Assembly: GCF_000829455.1 (NCBI RefSeq)
Contig: NZ_JXAK01000001.1
Location: 124,001 to 188,000 of the forward strand
Source: Gordoniibacillus kamchatkensis
Lineage (GTDB): Bacteria; Bacillota; Bacilli; Paenibacillales; NBRC-103111
Direction: 5' to 3'
DNA length: 64,000 nt
Each line of letters begins with the position of its first letter. Position 1 is the first letter of the stretch. Position numbers and translations under genes: made by a program. The notes beneath the pieces are model-generated. The model was given only the letters and a program-made list of their open reading frames with translations, ran no database searches and had not been told where the DNA came from. This document shows positions 15,780 to 24,226 of the stretch, piece after piece.

Positions 15780-17267
15780 TTACTTCAGCGTCTTGTTGGC
15801 GTAGTCGGTAACGTCTTTGCCGCCGGCGGCGTTCCAATCTTGCACGAACTTGTCGAAATCGGCGGCCGTTTTCTTGCCGGTTACCATGTTGGCCGCAAAT
15901 TCTTTGTAAACCGCGGTGGCGGCGTCCCACTTGGCAGCCAGATCGGCAGGAATGACGAAGGCGTTGTCCTTGCTCGACATCTTGTTGAACATATCCAGCG
16001 ATTTTTGCGCCGGCTCCGACAAGTAAGGCGTCGACGGATCGAATTCTTTGTCCGGCTTGAAGTTGCCGGTCGATTCCACGAAGTGCGGATACCAGGCGGC
16101 GAATTTGTCCGTCAGCTTGATTTTGCCGTTTACGATTTGGTACTCGTCGCCCTCTACGCCTAGCTTATCCAGCATTTGGCCTTTCGGGCTGGCCAGGAAT
16201 TCCAGCACGGCGAAGGCGAGGTCTTTGTTCTTCGACGTTTTGGAAATGGCGAAGCCGCGGCTTTCCTTGCTGACGTCGACCGGTGCGTAGCCTTGCGCTT
16301 TGCCCTTGGCCGGCGGCAGCGGCATAATTTTCGCGCCCGGTCCGTTCTGGCCCGTCGATTTCGTATTGTAGATGTCGATAACTTTACCCTGCGTGCCTGC
16401 GATAACGCCGGCTTGGCCGTCGTAGAACGCTTTTTCCTTCGTATCGAACTTCTTCGTCTGATATTCCGGGTCGAGCAGGCCTTCCTTGTACAGCTTGTTG
16501 TAGAACGTCAGCTTGTCTTTCTCGAACGGCGTCGTTCTGCCGAACGCGTACTTGCCGTCGGCGCCCTTGATCCAGGTCGATGTCAAGCCGAAAGCCTGGT
16601 CGAACGTGACGTCCAGCTCATCAAGCGTGCCTGCCGTCGTGTAGCCGAACTTGGCGCCGGCTTTTTCTTTCAGCTCTTTGAAGAAGGCGTAGTAGTTGTC
16701 GATCGTCGGATCGGCCAGCAGCGCTTTGCCGGCAGTCGTTTTGTCGAACAAGTCCTGACGGACGACCGGGATCTTGGTGTTGATCGGCGCCAGCCATACG
16801 AGGTACGGGTAATTCTTCATTCTTTCCTTGTTGTAGTCGGTCATGGATGCTTTGACGTACGTCGATTTATCGATGTAAGGCGTCAAGTCTTCGAGAATTT
16901 TTTGCGTAATGGCGAAGTTGTAGTCGCCGCCCTGGAAGTAGATCAGGTCCGGAATGTTGCCGCTTTGCAGCAAGAGGCCGAGCTTCTCGGAATACGTGCC
17001 GCTTTGGACGGGAACGATTTGCAGCTTGACGTTTTTGCCTTCCGCTTTCATCCCGTCTTCGATGCCTTTGATGAGTTTCTGGGCGTTCGCGTCGTCCGGC
17101 GGCAAATCTTTGTCTACGATCGTCAGCGTCACCGGTTTGTCGCTCGCCGCCGCCGGAGCTTGCTGCTGCCCCGCCGCGTCCACTGACGGCTTGCTGCCCC
17201 CGCCGGACGAGCACGCCGTGGCCGTTACCGTTAAGGCCGCAAGCAGTACGAAAAGCGTCTTTTTCAT
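15780..17267 (-). CDS. Sugar ABC transporter solute-binding lipoprotein (LplA-like)
   Basis: The 495-residue protein starts MKKTLFVLLAALTVTATACS with a lipobox (TATAC), so it is anchored outside the membrane. The body (TIVDKDLPPDDANAQKLIKG, MLDKLGVEGDEYQIVNGKIK) matches large LplA/YtcQ-type carbohydrate-binding proteins. The start follows AGGGAGGAAAA. It works with the two permeases directly upstream. No ATPase gene is present; a shared MsmX-type ATPase elsewhere is likely, as is normal for this family. The cluster's glycohydrolases and kinases suggest a ribose-containing ligand. Confidence 0.9.
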   Translation of the reverse strand: MKKTLFVLLAALTVTATACSSGGGSKPSVDAAGQQQAPAAASDKPVTLTIVDKDLPPDDANAQKLIKGIEDGMKAEGKNVKLQIVPVQSGTYSEKLGLLLQSGNIPDLIYFQGGDYNFAITQKILEDLTPYIDKSTYVKASMTDYNKERMKNYPYLVWLAPINTKIPVVRQDLFDKTTAGKALLADPTIDNYYAFFKELKEKAGAKFGYTTAGTLDELDVTFDQAFGLTSTWIKGADGKYAFGRTTPFEKDKLTFYNKLYKEGLLDPEYQTKKFDTKEKAFYDGQAGVIAGTQGKVIDIYNTKSTGQNGPGAKIMPLPPAKGKAQGYAPVDVSKESRGFAISKTSKNKDLAFAVLEFLASPKGQMLDKLGVEGDEYQIVNGKIKLTDKFAAWYPHFVESTGNFKPDKEFDPSTPYLSEPAQKSLDMFNKMSSKDNAFVIPADLAAKWDAATAVYKEFAANMVTGKKTAADFDKFVQDWNAAGGKDVTDYANKTLK

Positions 17268-17295
17268 TCTGTTTTTCCTCCCTGTTTGTGTGTAT

Positions 17296-18180
17296 TTATT
17301 CTTTAATGCCGCCTTCCATTACTCCGTTGGTGTAATACTTCAGAATAATGGGGTAAAGCATAAGAATCGGAATCATGGCGATGACGATCGTGGCCGCCTT
17401 CAAGGCGGAAGAATCGAGCTGCGCGATATGGTTGTTTTTCAGCAGATCGACCGCGCCGACGAGCGTCGTCGTGTCCCGTTCCACTACGAACTGCCGCAGG
17501 AGCACTTGCAGGACGGTGTTTTCGCGGCTGGACAGGAAAATGCTCGATTTGAAAAACTCGTTCCATCTCGCAATCGCGTAAAACATCCCGATCGTCAGTA
17601 GCGGCACGCGGGCGAGCGGCATTACGATACGCCAGAACATCGTCATATGGCCGGCCCCGTCCATTTTCCCCGCCTCGAGCAGCGAATCGGGAATGTCCTC
17701 GAGAAACCGCATCATGATGATCAAGTAGTACACGTTAATGGTGCGGTACAGCACCATCGCCCACAGGCTGTCGAGCAGATGCAGGTCTTTGACGACCATG
17801 TACTCCTGCACGATCCCGGGCTCGAAGATCATGATGACGATCAGGAAAATCATGATCGGCGTTTTGCCGACGAGGTTTTTCCGCGTCAGGACGTAGGCGG
17901 TAATCGTCGTAAAAAACAAGCTTAGGCAAGTGCCGATTGTGGTAATGAATAGCGAATTGAACAAGGCCCGGCCGACGATCGGGTTGCTGAGCACGACCTG
18001 GTAGTTGATGAGCGAGAACCCTTTCGGCAAAATGTCGTAGCCGTGCAGCAAATGCACTTTATCCGGATTCGACAACGATTTGGCGATCAAGTTCATGATC
18101 GGCACGAACATCGTCAGCGCAATTGCCGTCAGCACGATGCCGATGAGCAGCTTGGAAACGGTGAATCTTCTGGCTGCCAC
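17296..18180 (-). CDS. Carbohydrate ABC transporter permease (LplC/YtcP-like)
   Basis: The 294-residue protein has six membrane segments and the permease EAA loop LLEAGKMDGAGHMTMFWRIV around residues 190-210. It ends PIILKYYTNGVMEGGIKE, typical of the C-terminal LplC-type partner. GTG start behind AGGAGGAA. It forms a heterodimeric channel with the permease encoded just upstream and takes substrate from the downstream lipoprotein. Confidence 0.9.
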   Translation of the reverse strand: MAARRFTVSKLLIGIVLTAIALTMFVPIMNLIAKSLSNPDKVHLLHGYDILPKGFSLINYQVVLSNPIVGRALFNSLFITTIGTCLSLFFTTITAYVLTRKNLVGKTPIMIFLIVIMIFEPGIVQEYMVVKDLHLLDSLWAMVLYRTINVYYLIIMMRFLEDIPDSLLEAGKMDGAGHMTMFWRIVMPLARVPLLTIGMFYAIARWNEFFKSSIFLSSRENTVLQVLLRQFVVERDTTTLVGAVDLLKNNHIAQLDSSALKAATIVIAMIPILMLYPIILKYYTNGVMEGGIKE

Positions 18181-18196
18181 GCCTATTCCTCCTTTC

Positions 18197-19099
18197 TCAC
18201 CATGCGCCTTTCGAGGTCAATTTTTTGGAGATGAAATGGGTCGACAGCACGAGAATGACGCCGATGACGCTTTTGAACAAGTTGGCCGCCGTCGCGAACG
18301 AGTATTGGCCGTTGAGGAGGCCGACGCGGTAAACGTACGTATCGATGATGTCGATCTGGCTGTTCACCGCATCGTTCGTGAAGTTCAGCACCTGATCGAG
18401 ACCTGCGTTCATAATGAAGCCGACGTTCAAAATGAAAATCGTCACCATCGGGATGTACAGATGCGGCAAAACGATGCGCGTCACGATGTGCCACCGGTTC
18501 GCTCCGTCGACGTAGGCCGCTTCGTACAAGCTTTTGCTGACGCCCATGATCGCCGCCAGGAAAATGATCGAGTCCCAGCCGATGCTGCGCCACGCTTCGC
18601 TGGCCACGAGCACCCAGCGGATCGAATCTTTGTCGGTCAGAAAATCGTGGCTCGGCAAGCCGAACACTTTGAACAACGAGCTGACGGCGCCCGTGGATGG
18701 AGACAAAAATTCGAACCAGACGCCGGCGATAACGACCCAGGATAAAAAGTGCGGCAAATAGGAGACGACCTGCACCGCCTTGCGGAACTTGCCGTTTATG
18801 AACTCGTTGAGCATCAGCGCAAACAGGATCGGAAACGGGAAAATGAGAAACATCTTCATCGCGCTGATGATGAGCGTGTTGGCCAGCACCTTGGAGAAAA
18901 TGGGGGTGCTGAACAAATCTTTGAAATATTTGAACCCGACATAGACGTTGTCGCCCAGGATGCGGTATTCGTAAAACGCCAGCTTCATGCCGATAATCGG
19001 CCATACGTGAAAGATGACAAAGTAAGCAATGGCCGGCAGCAGCATGAGATAGAGCACTTTATCGGACCACATTCGCTTCAGCTTCGAGTTTGCGTTCAT
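18197..19099 (-). CDS. Carbohydrate ABC transporter permease (LplB-like)
   Basis: The 300-residue permease has an N-terminal FHVWPIIGMKLAFYEYRILG segment and the EAA loop YEAAYVDGANRWHIVTRIVL. Its ATG overlaps the DUF4387 stop codon (ATGA), so the importer is translationally coupled to the AtuA/DUF4387 pair. This coupling argues that the unknown pair acts on the imported compound. Confidence 0.9.
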   Translation of the reverse strand: MNANSKLKRMWSDKVLYLMLLPAIAYFVIFHVWPIIGMKLAFYEYRILGDNVYVGFKYFKDLFSTPIFSKVLANTLIISAMKMFLIFPFPILFALMLNEFINGKFRKAVQVVSYLPHFLSWVVIAGVWFEFLSPSTGAVSSLFKVFGLPSHDFLTDKDSIRWVLVASEAWRSIGWDSIIFLAAIMGVSKSLYEAAYVDGANRWHIVTRIVLPHLYIPMVTIFILNVGFIMNAGLDQVLNFTNDAVNSQIDIIDTYVYRVGLLNGQYSFATAANLFKSVIGVILVLSTHFISKKLTSKGAW

Positions 19100-19428
19100 C
19101 GGCAGTCACCCCCTTGTGATAGATCAAGCTCCAGCTCCAGCAGCGGCGCGTGCTGCTGCGCGCCGTACACGTCCCGGTCGAGGAACGTGCCGGAGGACAC
19201 AGTTCTCGCGAACGTAATTTTGAAGCCGAGCGCCTGGTCGAAAAACACGATATGCGCGATGCGCTCCGGGGCGATGTTGTACAGCTTGGAGACGAGCGCT
19301 TTGTTAATGACCCCGGAGTCTTTGATTTTGTAATATAGCGCCGGATCGGCGAACAGGGCGTCCACCGTAATTTCGAACGGCCCGCTGTTTTTGCTTCTGA
19401 GCACGGCCGCAGCTTCGCCTAGTTTCAT
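19096..19428 (-). CDS. DUF4387 family protein
   Basis: The 110-residue protein (MKLGEAAAVLRSKNSGPFEI at the start, DRDVYGAQQHAPLL near the end) fits DUF4387, a family of unknown function that I recall being found next to, or fused to, AtuA-type proteins. Its ATG lies two bases after the AtuA stop and its own stop overlaps the permease start, so three genes are tightly coupled. It is probably a subunit of the AtuA-family enzyme. Confidence 0.8.
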   Translation of the reverse strand: MKLGEAAAVLRSKNSGPFEITVDALFADPALYYKIKDSGVINKALVSKLYNIAPERIAHIVFFDQALGFKITFARTVSSGTFLDRDVYGAQQHAPLLELELDLSQGGDCR

Positions 19429-19430
19429 CG

Positions 19431-20810
19431 TCACACCTCTGCATATTCGCAGCGGAACATTTCGCATCCGTCTGCGACTTCCATTAAGTGATACACCGAA
19501 AACTCGTACACGGCGCCGAACGGCACGTCGCTCGGAGCGAACGGGAACGCCAGATTGCCTGCCGTCGATTTCCTGCCTTCGTAGCCGTAATGCAGGAAAG
19601 TGGAGCGCACCGTAGAGCATATCGCATTCGCCAGCTCCTGCGTAGCGGCAACGACTTCGAACACGACGCCGAGCTCGTGCGCCGGCTTGCGAATCGGCTC
19701 CAGCTCGCCGAGCACGCCGTTCAGCCCGTAGTTGATGAAGTTGATGCTGTACTCGCCTTGCGGAATTTCGCTGTAGTAGTCGTGCACTTGCTCCTTGACC
19801 AGCGCCTCCACCTCTTCGATGCGTTCGATCAGGAGCGGATCGCGGACGCCGGCCACGACGAACGTGCGGTATGCGACTTTCATTGCGCCTTCGAGCTTGA
19901 TTTTGTATACAGGCGTCCGCTCGATCCGGCTCCCACGCACCTCGACGCTGCCGTCGCCGAGTTCGGTGAACTCGCAGTTCTCCAAATTCAGCACCGTGCC
20001 CGGTCCATGCAGCAAATACGGATGGTCTTTCTCGTAAAACGTATGGGCGGCCACGGACACGGCCGTACATTTCCGCTTCTCGCTGAGGGGCTTCACGACG
20101 AAAGATTCGCGCTTCAAAATGCCCAGCATGCAGTCCTTCGTCGTGCCCGGATCGGCGCAAAGCGCAGCGCATTCGAGGATTTTGCCCAGATGGTACGCCA
20201 GCGCCGCATCAAAGCCATGATGCATGGCGACTGCGGCGAACGGCGAAGGGTCGTAGGCGCGCCCGCAGATGATGATGTCCGCTCCGGCTTCGAGCGCCTG
20301 CATGATCGGCTCGTGCCCCATCTGGGCGACGATCCCGGTCGTAGCCTCGAGGCGCTCTTTTGTAAGCGGCTTCACCGCAACGCCGAGCGGTTCGCATCGG
20401 CCTTCGGCCAGCTTCGCCGCCACCACCGCGTGCGGAATGTCGGCCCAAATGACGGCGAGCTTGATGCCGCTTATTCCCCGTTCCTGCAAAATCTCCATCA
20501 CGATCGCTTTGGTCCATTCCACATGGACTTTGGCGCCGCTTCCTCCGGCGGAGCCGATGATGACCGGAATGTTCGCCTTTACGCCTTCGGCAATGATGAT
20601 CTCCAAATCTTTTTTGCACGCCTGCCTGCTGACGATCGCCGTGCCGGCGCCCAGTTTATGCGGTCCGGCGTCGGTTGAGCCGGCGTCGACGACGATGGCG
20701 TCGGGCCGATGCTCCATCCCTCTCATGAACGAGTCTTTCGGAAACCCGTAGCCGAGCATGCCGCAGGGCGCCAATATGGTAAACTGCTGCGCTGTCAATC
20801 GTATCTCCAC
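19431..20810 (-). CDS. AtuA family protein (DUF1446)
   Basis: The 459-residue protein contains DAIVVDAGSTDAGPHKLGAG, IPVIIGSAGGSGAKVH and ADIIICGRAYDPSPFAAVAM, typical of DUF1446, named after the AtuA protein of acyclic terpene utilisation. The biochemical function of the family is not firmly established, and here the setting is sugar import, not terpenes. The GTG start comes three bases after the upstream stop; a TTG three codons later has a better-spaced GGTGGAG and is an alternative. It likely forms a complex with the DUF4387 protein. Confidence 0.82.
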   Translation of the reverse strand: MEIRLTAQQFTILAPCGMLGYGFPKDSFMRGMEHRPDAIVVDAGSTDAGPHKLGAGTAIVSRQACKKDLEIIIAEGVKANIPVIIGSAGGSGAKVHVEWTKAIVMEILQERGISGIKLAVIWADIPHAVVAAKLAEGRCEPLGVAVKPLTKERLEATTGIVAQMGHEPIMQALEAGADIIICGRAYDPSPFAAVAMHHGFDAALAYHLGKILECAALCADPGTTKDCMLGILKRESFVVKPLSEKRKCTAVSVAAHTFYEKDHPYLLHGPGTVLNLENCEFTELGDGSVEVRGSRIERTPVYKIKLEGAMKVAYRTFVVAGVRDPLLIERIEEVEALVKEQVHDYYSEIPQGEYSINFINYGLNGVLGELEPIRKPAHELGVVFEVVAATQELANAICSTVRSTFLHYGYEGRKSTAGNLAFPFAPSDVPFGAVYEFSVYHLMEVADGCEMFRCEYAEV

Positions 20811-20813
20811 CTG

Positions 20814-22748
20814 TCACAAATACATTTTGATCGTTTCTTTGTCGGGAAGCGACGGCTGCGCGCCTTCCCGGCTGACGGTAATGCCGGCGGCAATGCTGGC
20901 GAACGTGATCGCCTCCGTAATCGGTTTGCCTTCGGCGAGCGCCACCGTCAGCCCGCTGATGAACGAGTCGCCGGCCCCCGTCGTATCCACCGCCTTGAAC
21001 GTCGCTGCCGGGAAATATTGCTTCGTGTCCTTGTTGACGAGCAGGCAGCCTTTGTCGCCGAGCGTTACGATGACGTTCTGGAAGCTCTTGTCGAGCAGCC
21101 GGTACGCTTTCTCCTCGATCGTCATCTCGCCCGGAATCATCAGATCGATCTCCGTCTCGTTGGGGACGACGAGGAAGCAGTCCCGGAAATGGCTGTAGTC
21201 GATTTCCCGCGCGGGCGCGGGGTTTAAGATCAGCTTGACGTTTTTGCTGCGGCAAACCTGCGCCACGTATTCGATCGTATCCATCGGAATTTCCATCTGA
21301 ATCAGGCAGTAGGACGCTTTATCGAAAATCGCTTCGTAAGTTTGGACCTGCTCCACGCTAAGCCGGGAGTTGGCGCCGGGGTTGACGACAATATTGTTGT
21401 CGCCGTTGTCGGAAACATAGATGTACGCGTTGCCCGTCGGCAGCATATCGTCGAAGACGACGCCGCCGGCGTCGACGCCGTTTTTGATGAGGCTGTTGTA
21501 TAGCTCGCGCCCGTACAAGTCGCCCCCGACGCGGCCGATCATGTACACCTGGCCGCCCAGCTTTCCGGCTCCGACCGCCTGGTTCGCCCCTTTGCCTCCG
21601 GCCGCGTTCTTGATGTCGTTCGTCAAAATCGTTTCGCCGACGCGGGGGATGTGCGAAACCTTCATAATAATGTCCATGTTCAAGCTGCCAACGATGACGA
21701 TTTGCTCTTTTGGCGCATCGCCCGCAGCTTTCGGGGCGGAAGCGCTTTGCCTCAATTGGAGCGACGGCTCGGAGACGAGCTTCTTCTTTTCCGCCGCTTC
21801 GTTCTTAATGTGCTTCAGCAAAGCGGCACAAGCCTCGTAGCCCATCTCATAGGACGGATAAGCGACGGACGTTAACGCCGGCGTCAACAGCTCGCACACG
21901 TACGAATCGCCGAAGCCGATGACGGAAATGTCATTCGGTATTTTCAGCAGCGCCTCGCTTGCGGCGATATAGGCGCCGCAGGCGATAATGTCGTCGCCGG
22001 TGACGATCGCCGTCGCGCCTTTCGACAGCAGTAAGTTCGCTCCCTCAAAGCCGGCTTGCTTCAGATCGGTGATGGCGCTTTCATAAACGAGATTTTTATC
22101 GAACCCGACATTGTGGTCGTAAAGCGCTTTCTTGTAACCTTCAAGCCGCTCCTCTGCACCTTGCCCGGTGGGCGGCCCGCCGATAAAACCAATCAGCTCG
22201 TGCTTGTTCTTGATCAAATACTCCGTGGCCAAGTACGTCCCTCGCGCATAGTCGAAATGCAGCTGGCACACCGCGTTGTCATAGCTTCCGGGACCGACGA
22301 CGACGACCGGTATTTGATTGTCGTTCAGCAGCGCGATGTCGTCTTCGCCAAAGCCGGCCGACGGAGCGATCAGGAGGCCCTCCACGTTGCGTTCCTTGAG
22401 CGTCTCCACATATTTTTTCTCTTTGCCCTCGTCCGCGCCGGTGCTGCAAACAATGACGCTCATCCCTTCGTTGTAAGCGCATTCTTCAATGCCCCGGACA
22501 AGCGGCTTGTAAAAAACGTCCGCGACGTCCGGCACGACGAGACCGATCGTCGCCGTCTTGGCGGACATGCGCTTCATCACTTTCTGGTACGGAACGTAAT
22601 TGTTGTCGCTTATAATTTTCGCGATCTTTTGCTTCGTCTCTTCGCCGATATCCTGGTCTTTCCGGTTGAGCACTTTGGAAACGGTTGCAATAGAGACCCC
22701 GGCAAGCCGGGCAATGTCCTTGATTGTGAGCGAATTCATGCTACTCAT
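20814..22748 (-). CDS. LacI-family regulator fused to a ribokinase (PfkB) domain
   Basis: The 644-residue protein combines a LacI helix-turn-helix (residues about 8-30, LTIKDIARLAGVSIATVSKV), a periplasmic-binding-type effector domain (about 65-330), a short linker, and a complete ribokinase domain (about 352-644). The kinase part keeps NAAGGKGANQAVGAGKLGG and the catalytic DTTGAGDSFISGL, so it should be active. The fusion could sense its sugar and phosphorylate it. It heads the operon, downstream of a good promoter overlapped by a palindromic operator candidate, which suggests autoregulation. ATG behind GAGGT. Confidence 0.92.
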   Translation of the reverse strand: MSSMNSLTIKDIARLAGVSIATVSKVLNRKDQDIGEETKQKIAKIISDNNYVPYQKVMKRMSAKTATIGLVVPDVADVFYKPLVRGIEECAYNEGMSVIVCSTGADEGKEKKYVETLKERNVEGLLIAPSAGFGEDDIALLNDNQIPVVVVGPGSYDNAVCQLHFDYARGTYLATEYLIKNKHELIGFIGGPPTGQGAEERLEGYKKALYDHNVGFDKNLVYESAITDLKQAGFEGANLLLSKGATAIVTGDDIIACGAYIAASEALLKIPNDISVIGFGDSYVCELLTPALTSVAYPSYEMGYEACAALLKHIKNEAAEKKKLVSEPSLQLRQSASAPKAAGDAPKEQIVIVGSLNMDIIMKVSHIPRVGETILTNDIKNAAGGKGANQAVGAGKLGGQVYMIGRVGGDLYGRELYNSLIKNGVDAGGVVFDDMLPTGNAYIYVSDNGDNNIVVNPGANSRLSVEQVQTYEAIFDKASYCLIQMEIPMDTIEYVAQVCRSKNVKLILNPAPAREIDYSHFRDCFLVVPNETEIDLMIPGEMTIEEKAYRLLDKSFQNVIVTLGDKGCLLVNKDTKQYFPAATFKAVDTTGAGDSFISGLTVALAEGKPITEAITFASIAAGITVSREGAQPSLPDKETIKMYL

Positions 22749-22801
22749 AGCCGATTACCTCGAGCAACGAAGTTGGAAATCATTTACGAAATTATTTTAC
22801 T

Positions 22802-22811
22802 AAAACGTTTT
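22802..22811. promoter_or_regulatory. Candidate LacI-type operator
   Basis: AAAACGTTTT is a perfect 10-base palindrome with the central CG typical of LacI-family sites. It lies just downstream of the predicted transcription start of the operon, where bound repressor would block transcription. Confidence 0.6.
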
Positions 22812-22822
22812 CCTTGATTCCC

Positions 22823-22851
22823 AAGTTAGCACAGCGCTGGCAAAGTGTCAA
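22823..22851 (-). promoter_or_regulatory. Sigma-A-type promoter of the LacI-ribokinase operon
   Basis: On the minus strand TTGACA and TAACTT are separated by 17 bases. The leader to the ATG is about 65 bases and contains the operator candidate. Confidence 0.7.
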
Positions 22852-22873
22852 CGAAAATTTTGTCGAATGCTTG

Positions 22874-23050
22874 TCACACAAAGCTTTCCGGCTCGTCCGC
22901 AGCGGCATCCGTTCCGGCAGCGGGGTATTGCTCGGCGGCAGGCCCGGCTCCGGCATTCGCTCCCGCGGCTGCAAAATTTCTGACCGCCTGCCGGTAATCT
23001 TCGTCGCTCATGGAATAGCCGTTATGCTGCTCCCGATTTTGTTCGGCCAT
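22874..23050 (-). CDS. Small hypothetical protein with DEDYRQAVR motif (58 aa)
   Basis: The ATG at 23048-23050 follows GGAAGGGA. The peptide begins MAEQNREQHNGYSMSDEDYR and continues into an Ala/Gly-rich acidic tail. The motif SDEDYRQAVRNFA recurs twice, in variant form, in the membrane protein encoded 29 bases upstream, so the two are probably related and co-expressed. No known family. Confidence 0.6.
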   Translation of the reverse strand: MAEQNREQHNGYSMSDEDYRQAVRNFAAAGANAGAGPAAEQYPAAGTDAAADEPESFV

Positions 23051-23078
23051 CGTCATTCCCTTCCTTTCGTTGGTAGTG

Positions 23079-23504
23079 TTATTTCCGTTTGGACAACGTT
23101 CTGAGCGCTTCCCGGTAAGCGTCATCCTTGCTTTGCTCGGGGTTCCGTCCGTCGTTCGCTTCGCCTTGCCCGGGCGCCGGATCGTGCCCGGAAAAGCTTC
23201 TCAGCGCCTGCCGGTACTCTTCGTCGCTATGCCGCACCGGACCGGCTGTCGCAGCCGCTGGCGGGACGGCTTCAGGCGGAGCGGCTTCCCGTGCTGCGGC
23301 TCCAGCCTGCGGCACGGCGGTCTCAGCCGCAGGCCGAACGGCTTCGGCTTGCGCAGCTTCCGGCGCTATGTCCGCCGCGTCGTTCCCGGCCTCCTCCGCC
23401 GGCCTCTGTTGCCGATTCGTATTGGACCGCTTCATAGCCGCAATATTGAAAATGATTAGAAACAGCACTCCGACGATCAGGAAAATCGCAAGTCCGATTA
23501 ACAT
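23079..23504 (-). CDS. Membrane-anchored hypothetical protein with two YRxALR motifs (141 aa)
   Basis: It starts MLIGLAIFLIVGVLFLIIFN (one membrane helix), followed by a long Ala/Pro/Glu-rich, probably disordered stretch, then SDEEYRQALRSFS near residue 95 and KDDAYREALRTLS near the C-terminus. The same motif appears in the small protein downstream. The C-terminal part is probably cytoplasmic. Function unknown. Confidence 0.65.
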   Translation of the reverse strand: MLIGLAIFLIVGVLFLIIFNIAAMKRSNTNRQQRPAEEAGNDAADIAPEAAQAEAVRPAAETAVPQAGAAAREAAPPEAVPPAAATAGPVRHSDEEYRQALRSFSGHDPAPGQGEANDGRNPEQSKDDAYREALRTLSKRK

Positions 23505-23523
23505 CGCCTTCCCCCTCCCGCCT

Positions 23524-24069
23524 CTACGGCCGTGCCGACAGCTTGCCGGCCACTTCCGCCACTCGTCTGCCCAAAGCCCGTCCCAATGCGAGATCCTGTC
23601 CGGTAGGCATATTCGGCGGGTCGTTCGGCGACAGCTCGACCGGACACGTCACGCCGACGCCATAATAAGAACCGTAGAGGGCGTTCTCCGGAATGTTGCC
23701 GGGCAAGCCGACAACGATCATGCCGTGGTGAAACATCGGTGTAATCAGATTGAGCATCGTAGCCTCAATGCCGCCGTGAATCGTAGCCGTCGTGCAAAAT
23801 ACGGCGCCGACCTTGCCGACGAGTTTGCCTTGCGCCCACAAATAGCCGAGCCGGTCGATCCAGCTTTTCAGCCCGGCGCTAATCGTCCCGAAATGCCCGG
23901 GGCAGCCCCAAACGATGGCGTCCATCCGCTCCAGATCGTAAATATCCGCATCTTTTACGTGGCGTATCGACACCTCCGCTCCGTTCACCTGTCTCGCTCC
24001 GTCGGCTATCGACCGGGCCAGCGCTTCCGTGTGCCCATTCTCGCTATCGTAGACCACATAGATGTTCAT
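23524..24069 (-). CDS. Flavodoxin-fold NAD(P)H-dependent oxidoreductase (WrbA-like)
   Basis: The 181-residue protein starts [20 protein letters not shown], an FMN phosphate-binding loop, and has [20 protein letters not shown] and [20 protein letters not shown], matching WrbA-type quinone oxidoreductases. The tail is somewhat divergent. The ATG at 24067-24069 follows AGGGAG. It probably reduces quinones in the cytoplasm; a flavodoxin with another role is possible. Confidence 0.82.
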   Translation of the reverse strand: MNIYVVYDSENGHTEALARSIADGARQVNGAEVSIRHVKDADIYDLERMDAIVWGCPGHFGTISAGLKSWIDRLGYLWAQGKLVGKVGAVFCTTATIHGGIEATMLNLITPMFHHGMIVVGLPGNIPENALYGSYYGVGVTCPVELSPNDPPNMPTGQDLALGRALGRRVAEVAGKLSARP

Positions 24070-24183
24070 CTGATAAGCTCCCTGTACCTGTAATCGGTTA
24101 TGTGCGGAACACTTTCTGGCTACAGGATAATATTTGAATTTGCGCCCGATTATATGCGTCTTGCCGCATTTTGGCACAGCAAA

Positions 24184-24205
24184 AGGCAGGCGCCGCCGCG
24201 CCTGC
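24184..24205. terminator. Terminator after the EamA transporter gene
   Basis: GGCAGGCGC-CGCC-GCGCCTGCC, followed on the minus strand by CTTTTGC. Perfect nine-base stem. Confidence 0.8.
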
Positions 24206-24226
24206 CCTTGTATATTTCTCGTACTG

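Noticed and set aside
16176-17186. Plus-strand open frame of 336 codons
   Set aside because: Opposite the binding-protein gene; repetitive R/V/F text without domains.
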